Below are positions 1 through 8,775 of a stretch of 32,540 bases of DNA, one piece after another (position 1 is the stretch's first letter; the number at the start of each line of letters is the position of its first letter). Source of the stretch: Rodentibacter mrazii. GTDB lineage: Bacteria; Pseudomonadota; Gammaproteobacteria; Enterobacterales; Pasteurellaceae. Under the pieces are notes generated by a model. That model was not told where the DNA came from, ran no database searches, and was given only the letters and a program-made list of their open reading frames with translations. A program made the position numbers and the translations under genes. The stretch is taken from contig NZ_MLHG01000074.1 of NCBI RefSeq assembly GCF_001998825.1, positions 1 through 32,540 on the forward strand, in the 5' to 3' direction.

Positions 1-177
1 GAGTACAAACTTCACATCATTTGTATTATCTACATAGTTAGCGATGAATTTTAAAGGCAGGAGTTTGAAACCAAAGGGTTCAAAAATTTGCAAGTCCTGA
101 TACATACCAACCGTTCCACGAATAAATTCTTTCGCGGACAGAATATATAGAAGAATAGGGAAAAATAAGATACCCAC
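1..177 (-). CDS. Partial unrecognised membrane protein, 5' part only
   Basis: An open frame runs leftwards off the window edge. It can be read from an upstream stop near base 230 and would encode a hydrophobic segment (VGILFFPILLYIL) followed by a charged or aromatic stretch ending ...NYVDNTNDVKFVL at the edge. One membrane-spanning helix near the N-terminus is likely. No ATG or TTG lies between the upstream stop and the hydrophobic segment; the only conventional start is the GTG at 177-175, with no convincing ribosome binding site. It may therefore be a gene with a GTG start or a 5'-truncated remnant. It lies just downstream of a tRNA operon, a frequent site of integration and decay. I do not recognise the family. 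Confidence 0.3.
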   Translation of the reverse strand, partial: MGILFFPILLYILSAKEFIRGTVGMYQDLQIFEPFGFKLLPLKFIANYVDNTNDVKFVL

Positions 178-267
178 AGCTAAAACGAATCGCTCTGTCT
201 GAGGTATCCGTAGTAACGTTAAGGAGTATTAAACTTTTACAATTGAATTGGAGGAAAAATAAATACT

Positions 268-343
268 TGGTGGGTCGTGAAGGATTCGAACCTTCGACCA
301 ACGGATTAAAAGTCCGCTGCTCTACCGACTGAGCTAACGACCC
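268..343 (-). tRNA. tRNA-Lys (UUU)
   Basis: A 76-nt cloverleaf with encoded CCA. The acceptor stem GGGTCGT pairs with ACGACCC, the T arm contains GGTTCGAATCC, and the anticodon loop CTTTTAA carries UUU. It is the last of four tandem tRNA genes on the minus strand. Confidence 0.97.
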
Positions 344-393
344 TAAGAATAGGATATTAAATAGTTTTTTCAGCGAATAGTGCAGCTATTAGA

Positions 394-480
394 TGGTGCC
401 CGAAGCCAGACTTGAACTGGCACGCCTCGAAAGGCGAGGGATTTTAAATCCCTTGTGTCTACCGATTCCACCACTCGGGC
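394..480 (-). tRNA. tRNA-Leu (UAA)
   Basis: An 87-nt class II tRNA with encoded CCA and a long variable arm (CGCCTTTCGAGGCG). The anticodon stem AGGGA/TCCCT encloses TTTAAAA, giving anticodon UAA. In E. coli the equivalent gene leuZ also follows the Gly and Cys tRNA genes. tRNA-Leu genes are known integration targets of some Haemophilus integrative elements, but no direct repeat of the 3' end is seen here. Confidence 0.97.
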
Positions 481-501
481 AAACTAACTTATAGCGTATT
501 A

Positions 502-575
502 TGGAGGCGTGTCCCGGAGTCGAACCGAGCTACATGGATTTGCAATCCAGTGCATAACCGCTTTGCTAACACGCC
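502..575 (-). tRNA. tRNA-Cys (GCA)
   Basis: A 74-nt cloverleaf with encoded CCA. The acceptor stem GGCGTGT pairs with ACACGCC, and the anticodon loop ATTGCAAAT carries GCA. It is second in the tRNA operon. Confidence 0.97.
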
Positions 576-581
576 AGTAAT

Positions 582-657
<76 letters not shown>

Positions 658-677
658 ATTCGCTGTTAGTGGTGCGC

Positions 678-705
678 ATTTTACGGATATTTTAAACGCT
701 GTCAA
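678..705 (-). promoter_or_regulatory. Promoter of the tRNA operon
   Basis: On the minus strand a perfect -35 TTGACA (705-700) is separated by 16 bp from a -10 TAAAAT (683-678). A GC-rich discriminator (GCGCACC) follows directly, as is usual for stringently controlled stable-RNA promoters. It lies about 20 bp upstream of tRNA-Gly. Confidence 0.8.
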
Positions 706-910
706 TCATAGATCTTAAAAAAAATCTTAACCGTCTAAAAAAACTTCATTTCGTTTAAATTATTTACAATAAATGATGAAAAAATGAAATTTACTGCTAT
801 CTCTTAATTTCTTCTTTTATCACTTTAGGCTTTATGCCAAAATGCTTTTACTATTTTTTTCATAATTCATAAAAAGTGCGGTCACTTTTTAAATTATTTT
901 CGAGGATATT
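706..910. other. Intergenic region between tRNA operon and metB
   Basis: AT-rich DNA of about 200 bp holding the metB 5' region. It contains an uptake signal at 874-882. A weak match to a MetJ box (about 6 of 8, near 730-738) is present but not repeated convincingly. I see no small gene or terminator here. Confidence 0.5.
874..882 (+). repeat. DNA uptake signal sequence (first of about 29 copies)
   Basis: The nine-base core AAGTGCGGT is the Haemophilus-type uptake signal recognised during natural transformation. By eye I find forward copies starting at 874, 5460, 8778, 10082, 10585, 13044, 17752, 19519, 21034, 21240, 22962, 24025, 26155 and 29310. Reverse copies (ACCGCACTT) start at 2232, 3088, 8795, 10122, 11209, 12010, 14506, 18281, 19106, 19914, 24042, 26190, 27825, 30774 and 32002. 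Many are inside genes. Three inverted pairs (near 8778, 24025 and 26155) sit at gene ends and can form hairpins. None is seen in the ompA coding region. Confidence 0.95.
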
Positions 911-2023
911 ATGACAACACAACAATATGCAATTGATACCCTACTCGCTCAAGCCGGTAATCGCACCGATGAACGCACTGGTGCAGTTTCTACGCCAATT
1001 TTTCTTTCTACTGCATACGGGCATCATGGCATTGGTGAGAGTACGGGATTTGATTATACTCGCACAAAAAACCCAACCCGCTCAGTGTTAGAAAACACAA
1101 TCGCCCAATTAGAAAACGGAGATCAGGGTTTTGCATTTTCATCGGGCATGGCGGCAATCCAGGTGCTAATGAGCCTTTTTACCGCGCCAGATGAGTGGAT
1201 TGTTTCCAGCGATGTTTATGGCGGAACTTACCGCCTTTTAGATTTTTCTTATAAAAAGAACAATAGTGTAAAACCGGTTTATGTTAATACGGCTTCTACT
1301 GAGGATATTGAAGCAGCCATTACCCCCAATACCAAAGCGATTTTTATCGAAACGCCGTCTAATCCATTAATGGAAGAATGCGATGTAGCAGAAATTGCGA
1401 AACTCGCCAAAAAACATCAATTAATGTTGATCGTCGATAATACGTTCTTAACACCCGTACTTTCCCGCCCGCTAGATTTAGGGGCGGATATTGTTATTCA
1501 CAGCGGTACTAAATATATTGCCGGTCATAATGATGTGCTTGTTGGTCTGATCGTGGCAAAAGGTCAAGAACTTTGTGAACGTATCGCCTATATTCAAAAT
1601 GGCGCCGGTGCAGTACTTTCACCTTTTGATTCATGGTTGACGATTCGTGGAATGAAAACCCTCTCTCTACGTATGAAACGCCACCAAGAAAATGCGCAGA
1701 CCGTTGCAGAATTTTTAAAATCCCAACCACAGGTTGATTCCGTTCTTTATCCAAACAAAGGTGGAATGCTTTCTTTCCGTTTAAAAAATGAAAATTGGGT
1801 CAATACTTTTTTAAAATCCATCAAACTCATCACCTTTGCAGAAAGCCTTGGTGGAACTGAAAGTTTTATCACTTATCCGGCAACTCAAACCCATATGGAT
1901 ATTCCGGAAACAGAACGTGTAGCTCGAGGGATCACTAATACGTTACTACGTTTTTCAGTGGGTATCGAAAATGTGGAAGATATCAAAGCAGATTTACTTC
2001 AGGCATTTTCTCATTTGAAATAA
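911..2023 (+). CDS. metB: Cystathionine gamma-synthase-type transsulfuration enzyme
   Basis: A PLP-dependent Cys/Met metabolism enzyme of 370 aa, a normal family length. MetB joins an activated homoserine (O-succinyl- or O-acetyl-) with cysteine to make cystathionine in the cytoplasmic methionine pathway. Visible family marks are the substrate/PLP segment YTRTKNPTR (49-57), SSGMAAI (77-83), the aspartate in IVDNTF (around 176) and the cofactor lysine K201 in HSGTKYIAGH. The ATG at 911 follows a GAGG ribosome site. ldhA starts 16 bp downstream, so the two may be co-transcribed. The same order (metB, a D-lactate dehydrogenase homologue, thioredoxin) is recalled from H. influenzae HI0086-HI0084. 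Sequence alone does not exclude a gamma-lyase or acylhomoserine sulfhydrylase. Confidence 0.88.
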   Translation: MTTQQYAIDTLLAQAGNRTDERTGAVSTPIFLSTAYGHHGIGESTGFDYTRTKNPTRSVLENTIAQLENGDQGFAFSSGMAAIQVLMSLFTAPDEWIVSSDVYGGTYRLLDFSYKKNNSVKPVYVNTASTEDIEAAITPNTKAIFIETPSNPLMEECDVAEIAKLAKKHQLMLIVDNTFLTPVLSRPLDLGADIVIHSGTKYIAGHNDVLVGLIVAKGQELCERIAYIQNGAGAVLSPFDSWLTIRGMKTLSLRMKRHQENAQTVAEFLKSQPQVDSVLYPNKGGMLSFRLKNENWVNTFLKSIKLITFAESLGGTESFITYPATQTHMDIPETERVARGITNTLLRFSVGIENVEDIKADLLQAFSHLK

Positions 2024-2039
2024 TCCTCTTGGAGGTAAG

Positions 2040-3035
2040 ATGAAAATTGCAGTTTACAGTACAAAGAACTATGACCGTAAATACTTTGAATTAATCAATG
2101 CAAAATACGGTTTTGATCTTGAATTTTTCGACTTCATGTTGAATGAAAGTACAGCCCGCTTGGCGGAACATTGTGAAGTGGTTTGTATTTTTGTCAATGA
2201 TGACGGGAGTCGAAAAGTGTTGGAAAAATTGACCGCACTTGGCGTAAAAACCATTGCTTTGCGTTGTGCCGGTTTCAATAATGTGGATTTGAAGGCTGCA
2301 CAAGATATTGGACTTCAAGTAGTTCGTGTGCCGGCTTATTCTCCTGAAGCCGTGGCAGAACATACCGTCGGCTTAATGATGACACTTAATCGCCGAATTC
2401 ATCGTGCTTATCAGCGTACCCGTGAAGCCAATTTTTCTTTAGAAGGACTTATTGGATTTAATATGCACGGACGAACAGTCGGCATTATAGGTACAGGTAA
2501 AATTGGAGTTGCCGTTATGCGTATTTTAAAAGGCTTTGGAATGCATATTCTTGCTTATGATCCTTTTAAAAACCCTGTTGCTGAGGAGCTTGGTGCAAAA
2601 TATGTTGAACTTGACGAGATCTATGAAAAATCTCATGTGATTACTTTACATTGCCCCGCTACGCCGGAAAATTATCATTTACTCAATCGTGAAGCGTTTG
2701 CAAAGATGAAAGATGGGATCATGATCATAAATACAAGCCGGGGCTCTCTCATTGATACGCCCGCAGCAATTGATGCCCTCAAACAGCGTAAAATAGGTGC
2801 ATTGGGTATGGATGTCTATGAAAATGAACGCGATTTATTCTTTGAAGATAAATCTAATGAAGTCATTCAAGATGATGTATTCCGCCGCCTTTCTTCGTGC
2901 CATAATGTACTACTTACCGGTCATCAAGCATTCTTAACAGAAGAAGCTTTAACCAGTATTGCAGATGTTACACTTGCCAATGTATATAAACTAAAATCAG
3001 GTAAACCTTGCGAAAATCAGGTTTTTCCCTCTTAG
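2040..3035 (+). CDS. ldhA: Fermentative D-lactate dehydrogenase
   Basis: A 331-aa D-isomer 2-hydroxyacid dehydrogenase that reduces pyruvate to D-lactate with NADH in mixed-acid fermentation. The Rossmann motif GIIGTGKIG is at 148-156, and the catalytic triad is R234 (NTSRG), E263 (DVYENE) and H295 (TGHQAF). Length and sequence match E. coli LdhA closely along the whole protein. The ATG is preceded by a strong GGAGGT ribosome site 16 bp after metB, suggesting transcription from the metB side. An uptake signal lies inside the gene (2232-2240). Confidence 0.93.
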   Translation: MKIAVYSTKNYDRKYFELINAKYGFDLEFFDFMLNESTARLAEHCEVVCIFVNDDGSRKVLEKLTALGVKTIALRCAGFNNVDLKAAQDIGLQVVRVPAYSPEAVAEHTVGLMMTLNRRIHRAYQRTREANFSLEGLIGFNMHGRTVGIIGTGKIGVAVMRILKGFGMHILAYDPFKNPVAEELGAKYVELDEIYEKSHVITLHCPATPENYHLLNREAFAKMKDGIMIINTSRGSLIDTPAAIDALKQRKIGALGMDVYENERDLFFEDKSNEVIQDDVFRRLSSCHNVLLTGHQAFLTEEALTSIADVTLANVYKLKSGKPCENQVFPS

Positions 3036-3077
3036 CTTTTAGTGATTAAATTAATAAGTGTACTTTTAAATAACCCG

Positions 3078-3086
3078 TGCTATTCT
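3078..3086 (+). promoter_or_regulatory. Possible extended -10 promoter of trxA
   Basis: TGCTATTCT gives an extended -10 element in the 118-bp gap between ldhA and trxA, about 68 bp upstream of the trxA start. No good -35 is seen. An uptake signal directly follows at 3088-3096. Confidence 0.4.
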
Positions 3087-3153
3087 GACCGCACTTGTAA
3101 TTTCACAAAATGCCCTTATATTGGGAGCATTATTCACAAAAAAGGAAACAAAA

Positions 3154-3477
3154 ATGAGCCAAGTATTACACACAACAGATACGACATTTGAAGCAGATGT
3201 ATTACGTTCTGATATTCCGGTATTAGTTGATTTTTGGGCACCATGGTGTGGTCCTTGCAAAATGATTGCGCCGGTATTGGATGAGCTTGCCCCGGAATTT
3301 GCCGGCAAAGCAAAAATCGTAAAAATCAATGTTGATGAAAACCAACTGGTTGCCGGTCAATTCGGTGTACGCAGTATCCCGACTTTACTTTTAATGAAAA
3401 ATGGTGAGGTTGTTGCAACACAAGTCGGTGCGTTACCAAAAGGTCAGTTAGCCAACTTTATCAATCAGCATCTTTAA
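3154..3477 (+). CDS. trxA: Thioredoxin 1
   Basis: A 107-aa classical thioredoxin, the cytoplasmic protein disulfide reductant that is recharged by thioredoxin reductase (trxB is also in this window, at 27212). The active site WCGPC is at 31-35 and the cis-proline is P76 (RSIPT). The start chosen is the ATG at 3154 after AAAGGA; an upstream in-frame TTG at 3121 would add 11 non-conserved residues and is rejected. An intrinsic terminator follows 8 bp after the stop. In H. influenzae the homologous gene also follows the ldhA homologue. Confidence 0.95.
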   Translation: MSQVLHTTDTTFEADVLRSDIPVLVDFWAPWCGPCKMIAPVLDELAPEFAGKAKIVKINVDENQLVAGQFGVRSIPTLLLMKNGEVVATQVGALPKGQLANFINQHL

Positions 3478-3484
3478 TTATCTT

Positions 3485-3522
3485 AAATCCTCTTATTAAA
3501 CTTAAAATAAGAGGATTTTTTT
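3485..3522 (+). terminator. Rho-independent terminator after trxA
   Basis: A perfect 13-bp stem (AAATCCTCTTATT / AATAAGAGGATTT) with an 8-nt loop and a run of seven T residues. Confidence 0.9.
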
Positions 3523-3549
3523 ATATTCTTCTCTAATCTACATTTTTTC

Positions 3550-3565
3550 TGTGATATTACTCACA
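3550..3565 (+). promoter_or_regulatory. CRP binding site upstream of putA
   Basis: TGTGATATTACTCACA has both half-sites of the cAMP-CRP consensus (TGTGA-N6-TCACA) perfect. It lies 90-105 bp before the putA start, fitting catabolite-controlled activation of proline use. A -10-like TATAAC is at 3625-3630, but I cannot place the transcription start with confidence. Confidence 0.8.
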
Positions 3566-3654
3566 AATCTCAAAAGCTTTTGTTTACATTTTGTTTAAAT
3601 AGACTTACTTTCAGCAAATAATCTTATAACACAATAGAAACAAAGGATTATCAA

Positions 3655-6600
3655 ATGTCTATTTCACTTTCTAAAACTTACTCTCCAGAACGTCGGGTCA
3701 TTACTGAAAATTATCGCCTTGATGAAAAAATAGCAATTGATCAGCTAATGGCAACCCTTGATTTCACAGAAGAACAAGAAAAACGTATTACAGATCATGC
3801 TACCAAGCTCATCAATAAATTACGTCATATTAAACAAAAACAATATGGTGCAGACGCTTTGATGGAGGAGTTTTCGCTAAGTTCAGAGGAGGGTGTTGCG
3901 TTGATGTGCTTGGCAGAAGCCTTATTACGCATTCCTGATGACAAAACCCGTGATGACCTTATCTACGAAAAATTACAAGACGGTAATTGGCGATCCCACC
4001 TAGGCAATTCAAAATCTATTTTCATTAACGCTGCCAGCTATGGTTTAATGTTCGGTAGAAAAATCAGTGAAAATCTTACGGAAACTCAACTCACCAACAA
4101 TCTAAAGAATATTTTTTCCCGTTTTACTGCACCAGTCATGCGTCAAATTATGGTGAAGTCTATGCAGATTATAGGGAAACAATTTGTGGCAGGCATAAAT
4201 ATACATGAAGCGCTTAAACATATCCAACCCCGCTATAAAAAAGGATTTACCTTTTCATTCGATATGTTGGGCGAAGCCGCAATGACGGCTACCGATGCTG
4301 ATCGTTACTTCAACGATTATTTACATGCCATTGAGGAAGTCGGTAAAAATGCCACAGATCGAAATATTTACAATGGTAACAGTATCTCTGTAAAACTTTC
4401 CGCCATTCATCCTAAATATAATCGTGCGAAATATGATCGCACAATGAATGAGCTTTATCCTCGTGTAAAACAACTCTTCTTGCTGGCACAAAAATACAAT
4501 ATTAGCGTGAATATTGATGCGGAAGAAGCAAATCGCCTCGAACTCTCTCTTGATTTAATCGAAAAATTACTTGATGAACCGGAGCTCAAAGACTATAAAG
4601 GTATTGGTTTTGTTGTACAAAGTTATTCTAAACGCTGCCCGTATGTTTTAGATTATTTGATCAATCTTGCCCGTGAAAAACAACACTATTTGATGATCCG
4701 CCTAGTAAAAGGCGCCTACTGGGACAGTGAAATCAAATGGGCACAAACTGATGGTTTAGATGATTTCCCGCTTTTCACCCGCAAAAATCATACTGATATT
4801 GCCTATGTTGCTTGTGCCAAAAAATTGTTGGCGGCACAGGATGTCATTTACCCGCAATTTGCTACTCATAACGTTCTCACAATGTGTACTATTTATGAAC
4901 TCGGACAAGGAAAAAGATTTGAGTTTCAATGCTTGTACGGTATGGGGGAAAGCCTTTACGACAATATCGTAGGTAATGAAAATTTCAGCCAACAAGTACG
5001 TGTTTATACTCCGGTAGGGACTCATGAAACCTTGCTTGCTTATCTCGTTCGCCGTTTGCTTGAAAATGGTGCAAATTCGTCCTTTGTTCATCAATTAGTG
5101 GACGAGAGTATTCCGGTTTCTCAGTTAGTTACTCCGCCGTGGAAACTGTATAGCAAATCCAATGGCGAACCCAATAAACTGGTACGTAAACCCCTTGAAT
5201 TATTTCACGATCGTCGTAATTCCGCCGGCTTTGATTTAACCAACGAGCTGGTATTGGAAAAACTTGAACAAGCCTTGAATAATGCTCAAATTGGAAATGC
5301 GGAATCTCTTATCCTACTGGACGCCCCAAGCCAACAAGCCGTACAGTATGTGAAAAATCCTGCAAAACTAACAGAAACTGTCGGTGAAATACGTTTCTTA
5401 GAAATCGATCAAGCGCAAGCGGTATTTTCAGCCGCCAACAACCAAAACTGGAGTACGAAAAGTGCGGTCGAAAAAGCCAATATTTTACGCAAAGCGGCTG
5501 ATCTCTATGAAGAAAATCACGGTTTATTGATGAAATTAGCAATGCTTGAAGCCGGTAAAACGTTACCGAATGCTATTGCCGAACTTCGTGAGGCGGTTGA
5601 TTTTCTCCGCTATTATGCAAATCAACTTGAAAGTCTAGCGGCTATCAATAAACTTGGTGAAGCCCGTGGCAAAGTACTTTGTATTTCCCCTTGGAATTTC
5701 CCACTAGCAATCTTTACCGGTCAAATTGCCGCTTCCCTCGCTGCCGGTAATGCAGTGATAGCCAAACCTGCAGAACAAACCTCACTCATTGCTTATGCAG
5801 CAGTAAAATTACTTCACCAAGCCGGTATTCCGATAGAAACCTTACAATTAGTGCTAGGGGCGGGAGATCTCGGTTCTGCACTTGTTCAACAACCATTCGA
5901 TGCTGTCGTATTCACTGGCTCAACCGAAGTGGCAAAACTTATCGAAAAACGTTTAGCTGTTGCAGACAATGATCCTATTTTGATTGCAGAAACAGGTGGA
6001 CAAAACGTACTGGTAGTCGATAGCTCCGCCTTACCGGAACAAGTGGTTGCAGATGTATTAAGCTCCGCTTTTGATTCAGCAGGTCAACGCTGCTCTGCTC
6101 TCCGTATTCTATTACTGCAAGAAGAAATCGCCGATCAATACTATCGAATGATTAGCGAGGCAATGAAAGAATTAAGCCTAGGTGATCCGCGTTTACTTGA
6201 AACCGATATTGGCCCAGTTATTGACGAAGAAGCAAAACAAAACTTGCTCAACCATCAATCCAATATGCGTAAAGTGGCTGTTACCTATACGGAACTAGCT
6301 GTGCCGGAAGACGGGCATTTTATCGCTCCGTCCGTTTATCTGTTGGATAATCTCGATCAGCTACAAAGAGAAGTATTCGGTCCAATTCTTCATATTATTC
6401 GCTATCGTAAGGAGGATCTCATCAACGTACTCGACAAAGTCAATGAAAAAGGTTATGCCCTAACCGGAGGTTGCCACAGTCGAATTCGTAAACAAATGAG
6501 CTTAGTAGAAAAACACCTTAATTGCGGTAATTTCTATATCAACCGAAATATTGTAGGTGCGGTCGTGGGAGTACAACCATTCGGAGGGCATGGTTTATCC

Positions 6601-7107
6601 GGTACGGGACCTAAAGCAGGCGGAGAATTTTATCTCCAACGCTTAACCCGTACACCAAATTATTACAGCCAATTTGGTGATGAAAACAGCCTTCCGCAAT
6701 CTAAACCGGTATTGGAAAGTATTACCGGCGAACATAACAGCCTTGCCTATTTACCTTGCGAGGTCGCAATCCTTAATGGCGATTTATTGGCTTCTCAATC
6801 TGCAGCAGAAAAACTATTATCGGCAGGTTTCACTGTTTTGGTTGAACCTAGTCATCCGCTTGCCCAAAATCGCCAAACGGGTATTCGGGTCGATACCAAA
6901 CTCGGACACTGTCAAAAAGGCGTGTATTTGACCACACTTAATACACAGCGTCGCCTATGGTTAGCAGAAAACAGTAAAGCTATCTTTAAATGTTTCGACT
7001 GGAGTACAACACAAGATTTATTACCTTTATATGATGAATTCTCTCGTAGCTATAACACAACTGCTGCCGGAGGAAACACATCATTAATGGCGGCGGAAGA
7101 ACATTGA
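3655..7107 (+). CDS. putA: Bifunctional proline dehydrogenase / P5C dehydrogenase
   Basis: PutA (1150 aa) oxidises proline to glutamate in two steps: an FAD proline dehydrogenase barrel (about residues 100-470, with the FAD/substrate segment RLVKGAYW at 349-356) and an NAD-dependent aldehyde dehydrogenase (about 520-1010). The second half shows ISPWNFPL near 677-684, E779 in ETGGQN and the catalytic C813 in GQRCSA. A C-terminal extension (about 1020-1150, ending TTAAGGNTSLM) is typical of long PutAs. The N-terminal ribbon-helix-helix DNA-binding domain of the E. coli protein (1320 aa) is missing: the protein begins almost directly at the region before the PRODH barrel. It should therefore be purely enzymatic and not its own repressor. 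The start ATG follows AAAGGA, and a CRP site lies upstream. putP follows 169 bp later. Confidence 0.95.
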   Translation: MSISLSKTYSPERRVITENYRLDEKIAIDQLMATLDFTEEQEKRITDHATKLINKLRHIKQKQYGADALMEEFSLSSEEGVALMCLAEALLRIPDDKTRDDLIYEKLQDGNWRSHLGNSKSIFINAASYGLMFGRKISENLTETQLTNNLKNIFSRFTAPVMRQIMVKSMQIIGKQFVAGINIHEALKHIQPRYKKGFTFSFDMLGEAAMTATDADRYFNDYLHAIEEVGKNATDRNIYNGNSISVKLSAIHPKYNRAKYDRTMNELYPRVKQLFLLAQKYNISVNIDAEEANRLELSLDLIEKLLDEPELKDYKGIGFVVQSYSKRCPYVLDYLINLAREKQHYLMIRLVKGAYWDSEIKWAQTDGLDDFPLFTRKNHTDIAYVACAKKLLAAQDVIYPQFATHNVLTMCTIYELGQGKRFEFQCLYGMGESLYDNIVGNENFSQQVRVYTPVGTHETLLAYLVRRLLENGANSSFVHQLVDESIPVSQLVTPPWKLYSKSNGEPNKLVRKPLELFHDRRNSAGFDLTNELVLEKLEQALNNAQIGNAESLILLDAPSQQAVQYVKNPAKLTETVGEIRFLEIDQAQAVFSAANNQNWSTKSAVEKANILRKAADLYEENHGLLMKLAMLEAGKTLPNAIAELREAVDFLRYYANQLESLAAINKLGEARGKVLCISPWNFPLAIFTGQIAASLAAGNAVIAKPAEQTSLIAYAAVKLLHQAGIPIETLQLVLGAGDLGSALVQQPFDAVVFTGSTEVAKLIEKRLAVADNDPILIAETGGQNVLVVDSSALPEQVVADVLSSAFDSAGQRCSALRILLLQEEIADQYYRMISEAMKELSLGDPRLLETDIGPVIDEEAKQNLLNHQSNMRKVAVTYTELAVPEDGHFIAPSVYLLDNLDQLQREVFGPILHIIRYRKEDLINVLDKVNEKGYALTGGCHSRIRKQMSLVEKHLNCGNFYINRNIVGAVVGVQPFGGHGLSGTGPKAGGEFYLQRLTRTPNYYSQFGDENSLPQSKPVLESITGEHNSLAYLPCEVAILNGDLLASQSAAEKLLSAGFTVLVEPSHPLAQNRQTGIRVDTKLGHCQKGVYLTTLNTQRRLWLAENSKAIFKCFDWSTTQDLLPLYDEFSRSYNTTAAGGNTSLMAAEEH

Positions 7108-7185
7108 TTTAAAAAGTCTATAAAAAATGACGTTCTATGTTTCCTTTTTATGATTAACAAGCGACAATAAGGTCTTTTGTAGAAT

Positions 7186-7239
7186 TGGATTTATTCAACC
7201 ACAATCAGTTATATATTTAAAATGGCAAGAATAAATCCA
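7186..7239. repeat. 11-bp inverted repeat with 32-bp spacer upstream of putP
   Basis: TGGATTTATTC (7186-7196) is mirrored exactly by GAATAAATCCA (7229-7239), with 32 bp of AT-rich DNA between them. It ends 37 bp before the putP start codon, so it could be a two-site operator or a leader hairpin. There is no T-tract, so it is not an ordinary terminator. Confidence 0.6.
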
Positions 7240-7276
7240 CTACACAGGCTAATACCTTAATAACAGGAGTAAAGCT

Positions 7277-8770
7277 ATGCAGATTTACATCACATTCGGC
7301 TTGTATTTATTGGTAATTTTAGGCATTGGTTTATATGCTTATCGTTCCACTCAAAACTTTGACGATTACATTCTTGGCGGTCGAAAAATGGGAAGTTTCG
7401 TAACAGCAATGTCCGCCGGCGCTTCCGATATGTCAGGTTGGCTCTTAATGGGATTGCCGGGTGCAATTTACCTCTCCGGTTTATCCGAAGCATGGATTGC
7501 CGTCGGACTAACTGTCGGCGCCTTTATGAACTACAAAATTGTTGCCGGTCGTTTACGTATTTTCACTGAAAAATACAATAATGCGCTTACTTTACCGGAA
7601 TTCTTCGCCCAACGATTCCCGCGTCAGAAAAAAGCGTTAAAAATTATTTCTTCCTCCATTATTTTATTTTTCTTCACTATTTACTGTGCTTCTGGTGTGG
7701 TCGCTGGGGCAAAATTGTTCCAAAGTTTACTTGGATTGGATTATTATACCGCGCTTTGGTTGGGTGCGATTGCCACTATCGCTTATACCTTTATCGGCGG
7801 TTATTTGGCAGTCTCTTGGAGTGATACTATTCAAGCCTCTTTAATGATTTTTGCACTCATTCTTGCACCGGTAATGGCATTCGTGAATATCGGATGGGAA
7901 GAGATCAACGCTGCGTTAGCCGCCAAGTCCGCCGTAACCAATATTCCATATAGTAACTGGTTACATAATGTATCGGGAATTGGCGTCATTTCCGCTCTTG
8001 CTTGGGGTTTAGGCTATTTCGGACAACCGCATATCTTGGCTCGCTTTATGGCAGCAGATTCGGTGTCAGCACTTAATAAAGCGCGAACAATTGGTATTGT
8101 GTGGATGTTCCTCTGTCTAGGGGGAGCCGTATCGGTGGGTTACTTTGGTTTGGCTTATTTCACTCACCAAAATATTCCGCTCGAAAACGCAGAATCTATT
8201 TTTATTGAACTTTCAAAAGTGATGTTTAATCCGTGGATTGTCGGCATTGTTTTATCAGCAATTTTAGCCGCCGTCATGAGTACGCTATCCGCTCAATTAT
8301 TAATGTGCTCGGCTGCGATTACTGAAGATTTCTATAAAGGTTTCTTCCGTAAAAATGCGTCAAGCCAAGAATTAGTATGGGTTGGTCGCATAATGGTATT
8401 AGCCATTTCCGTTGTGGCCATTGTCATCGCCCAAGATCCGAACTCTAAAGTAATGGGCTTGGTATCTTATGCTTGGGCAGGCTTCGGAGCAGCATTCGGA
8501 CCTGTGGTCATTCTCTCACTCTTTAACCGTAATATTAGTTCCAAAGCAGCATTATGGGGGATGTTATCGGGTGCTGTAACCGTAGTCGGTTGGAGTCCAT
8601 TAATGAAATTCTTAGGCTGGAACGATTTATCTCAACTTTACGAAATTATCCCCGGCTTCTTAGTTTGTTCATTTATTACGCTCACATCCTCTGTGTTTTC
8701 CCCTGTGCACCCTCTTGTTGCCGAACAGTTTGACGAGGCATTAGAGGAGTTTGAATCAAAAAATAATTAA
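7277..8770 (+). CDS. putP: Sodium/proline symporter
   Basis: A 497-aa inner-membrane transporter of the solute:sodium symporter family, importing proline with Na+. About 13 membrane helices are expected. The sodium/substrate region of helix 2, GASDMSGWLLMGLPG (48-62), matches E. coli PutP, with D51 and S53 at the positions of the known binding residues. The start has a clear AGGAG site. It supplies substrate to PutA directly upstream. The 169-bp gap with an inverted repeat suggests its own promoter or shared control. Confidence 0.95.
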   Translation: MQIYITFGLYLLVILGIGLYAYRSTQNFDDYILGGRKMGSFVTAMSAGASDMSGWLLMGLPGAIYLSGLSEAWIAVGLTVGAFMNYKIVAGRLRIFTEKYNNALTLPEFFAQRFPRQKKALKIISSSIILFFFTIYCASGVVAGAKLFQSLLGLDYYTALWLGAIATIAYTFIGGYLAVSWSDTIQASLMIFALILAPVMAFVNIGWEEINAALAAKSAVTNIPYSNWLHNVSGIGVISALAWGLGYFGQPHILARFMAADSVSALNKARTIGIVWMFLCLGGAVSVGYFGLAYFTHQNIPLENAESIFIELSKVMFNPWIVGIVLSAILAAVMSTLSAQLLMCSAAITEDFYKGFFRKNASSQELVWVGRIMVLAISVVAIVIAQDPNSKVMGLVSYAWAGFGAAFGPVVILSLFNRNISSKAALWGMLSGAVTVVGWSPLMKFLGWNDLSQLYEIIPGFLVCSFITLTSSVFSPVHPLVAEQFDEALEEFESKNN

Positions 8771-8775
8771 AATTG

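Noticed and set aside
80-301. 73-aa open frame on the minus strand
   Set aside because: It starts inside tRNA-Lys and is in a different frame from the hydrophobic reading that looks protein-like; no recognisable features.
729-738. MetJ box upstream of metB
   Set aside because: Only about 6 of 8 bases fit and no convincing tandem second box is seen.
3121-3153. Upstream TTG start for trxA
   Set aside because: It adds 11 non-conserved residues; the ATG at 3154 has the ribosome site and matches the family start.
4756-5094. 112-aa minus-strand open frame inside putA
   Set aside because: Antisense shadow of a well-conserved coding region, with no domain or ribosome site.
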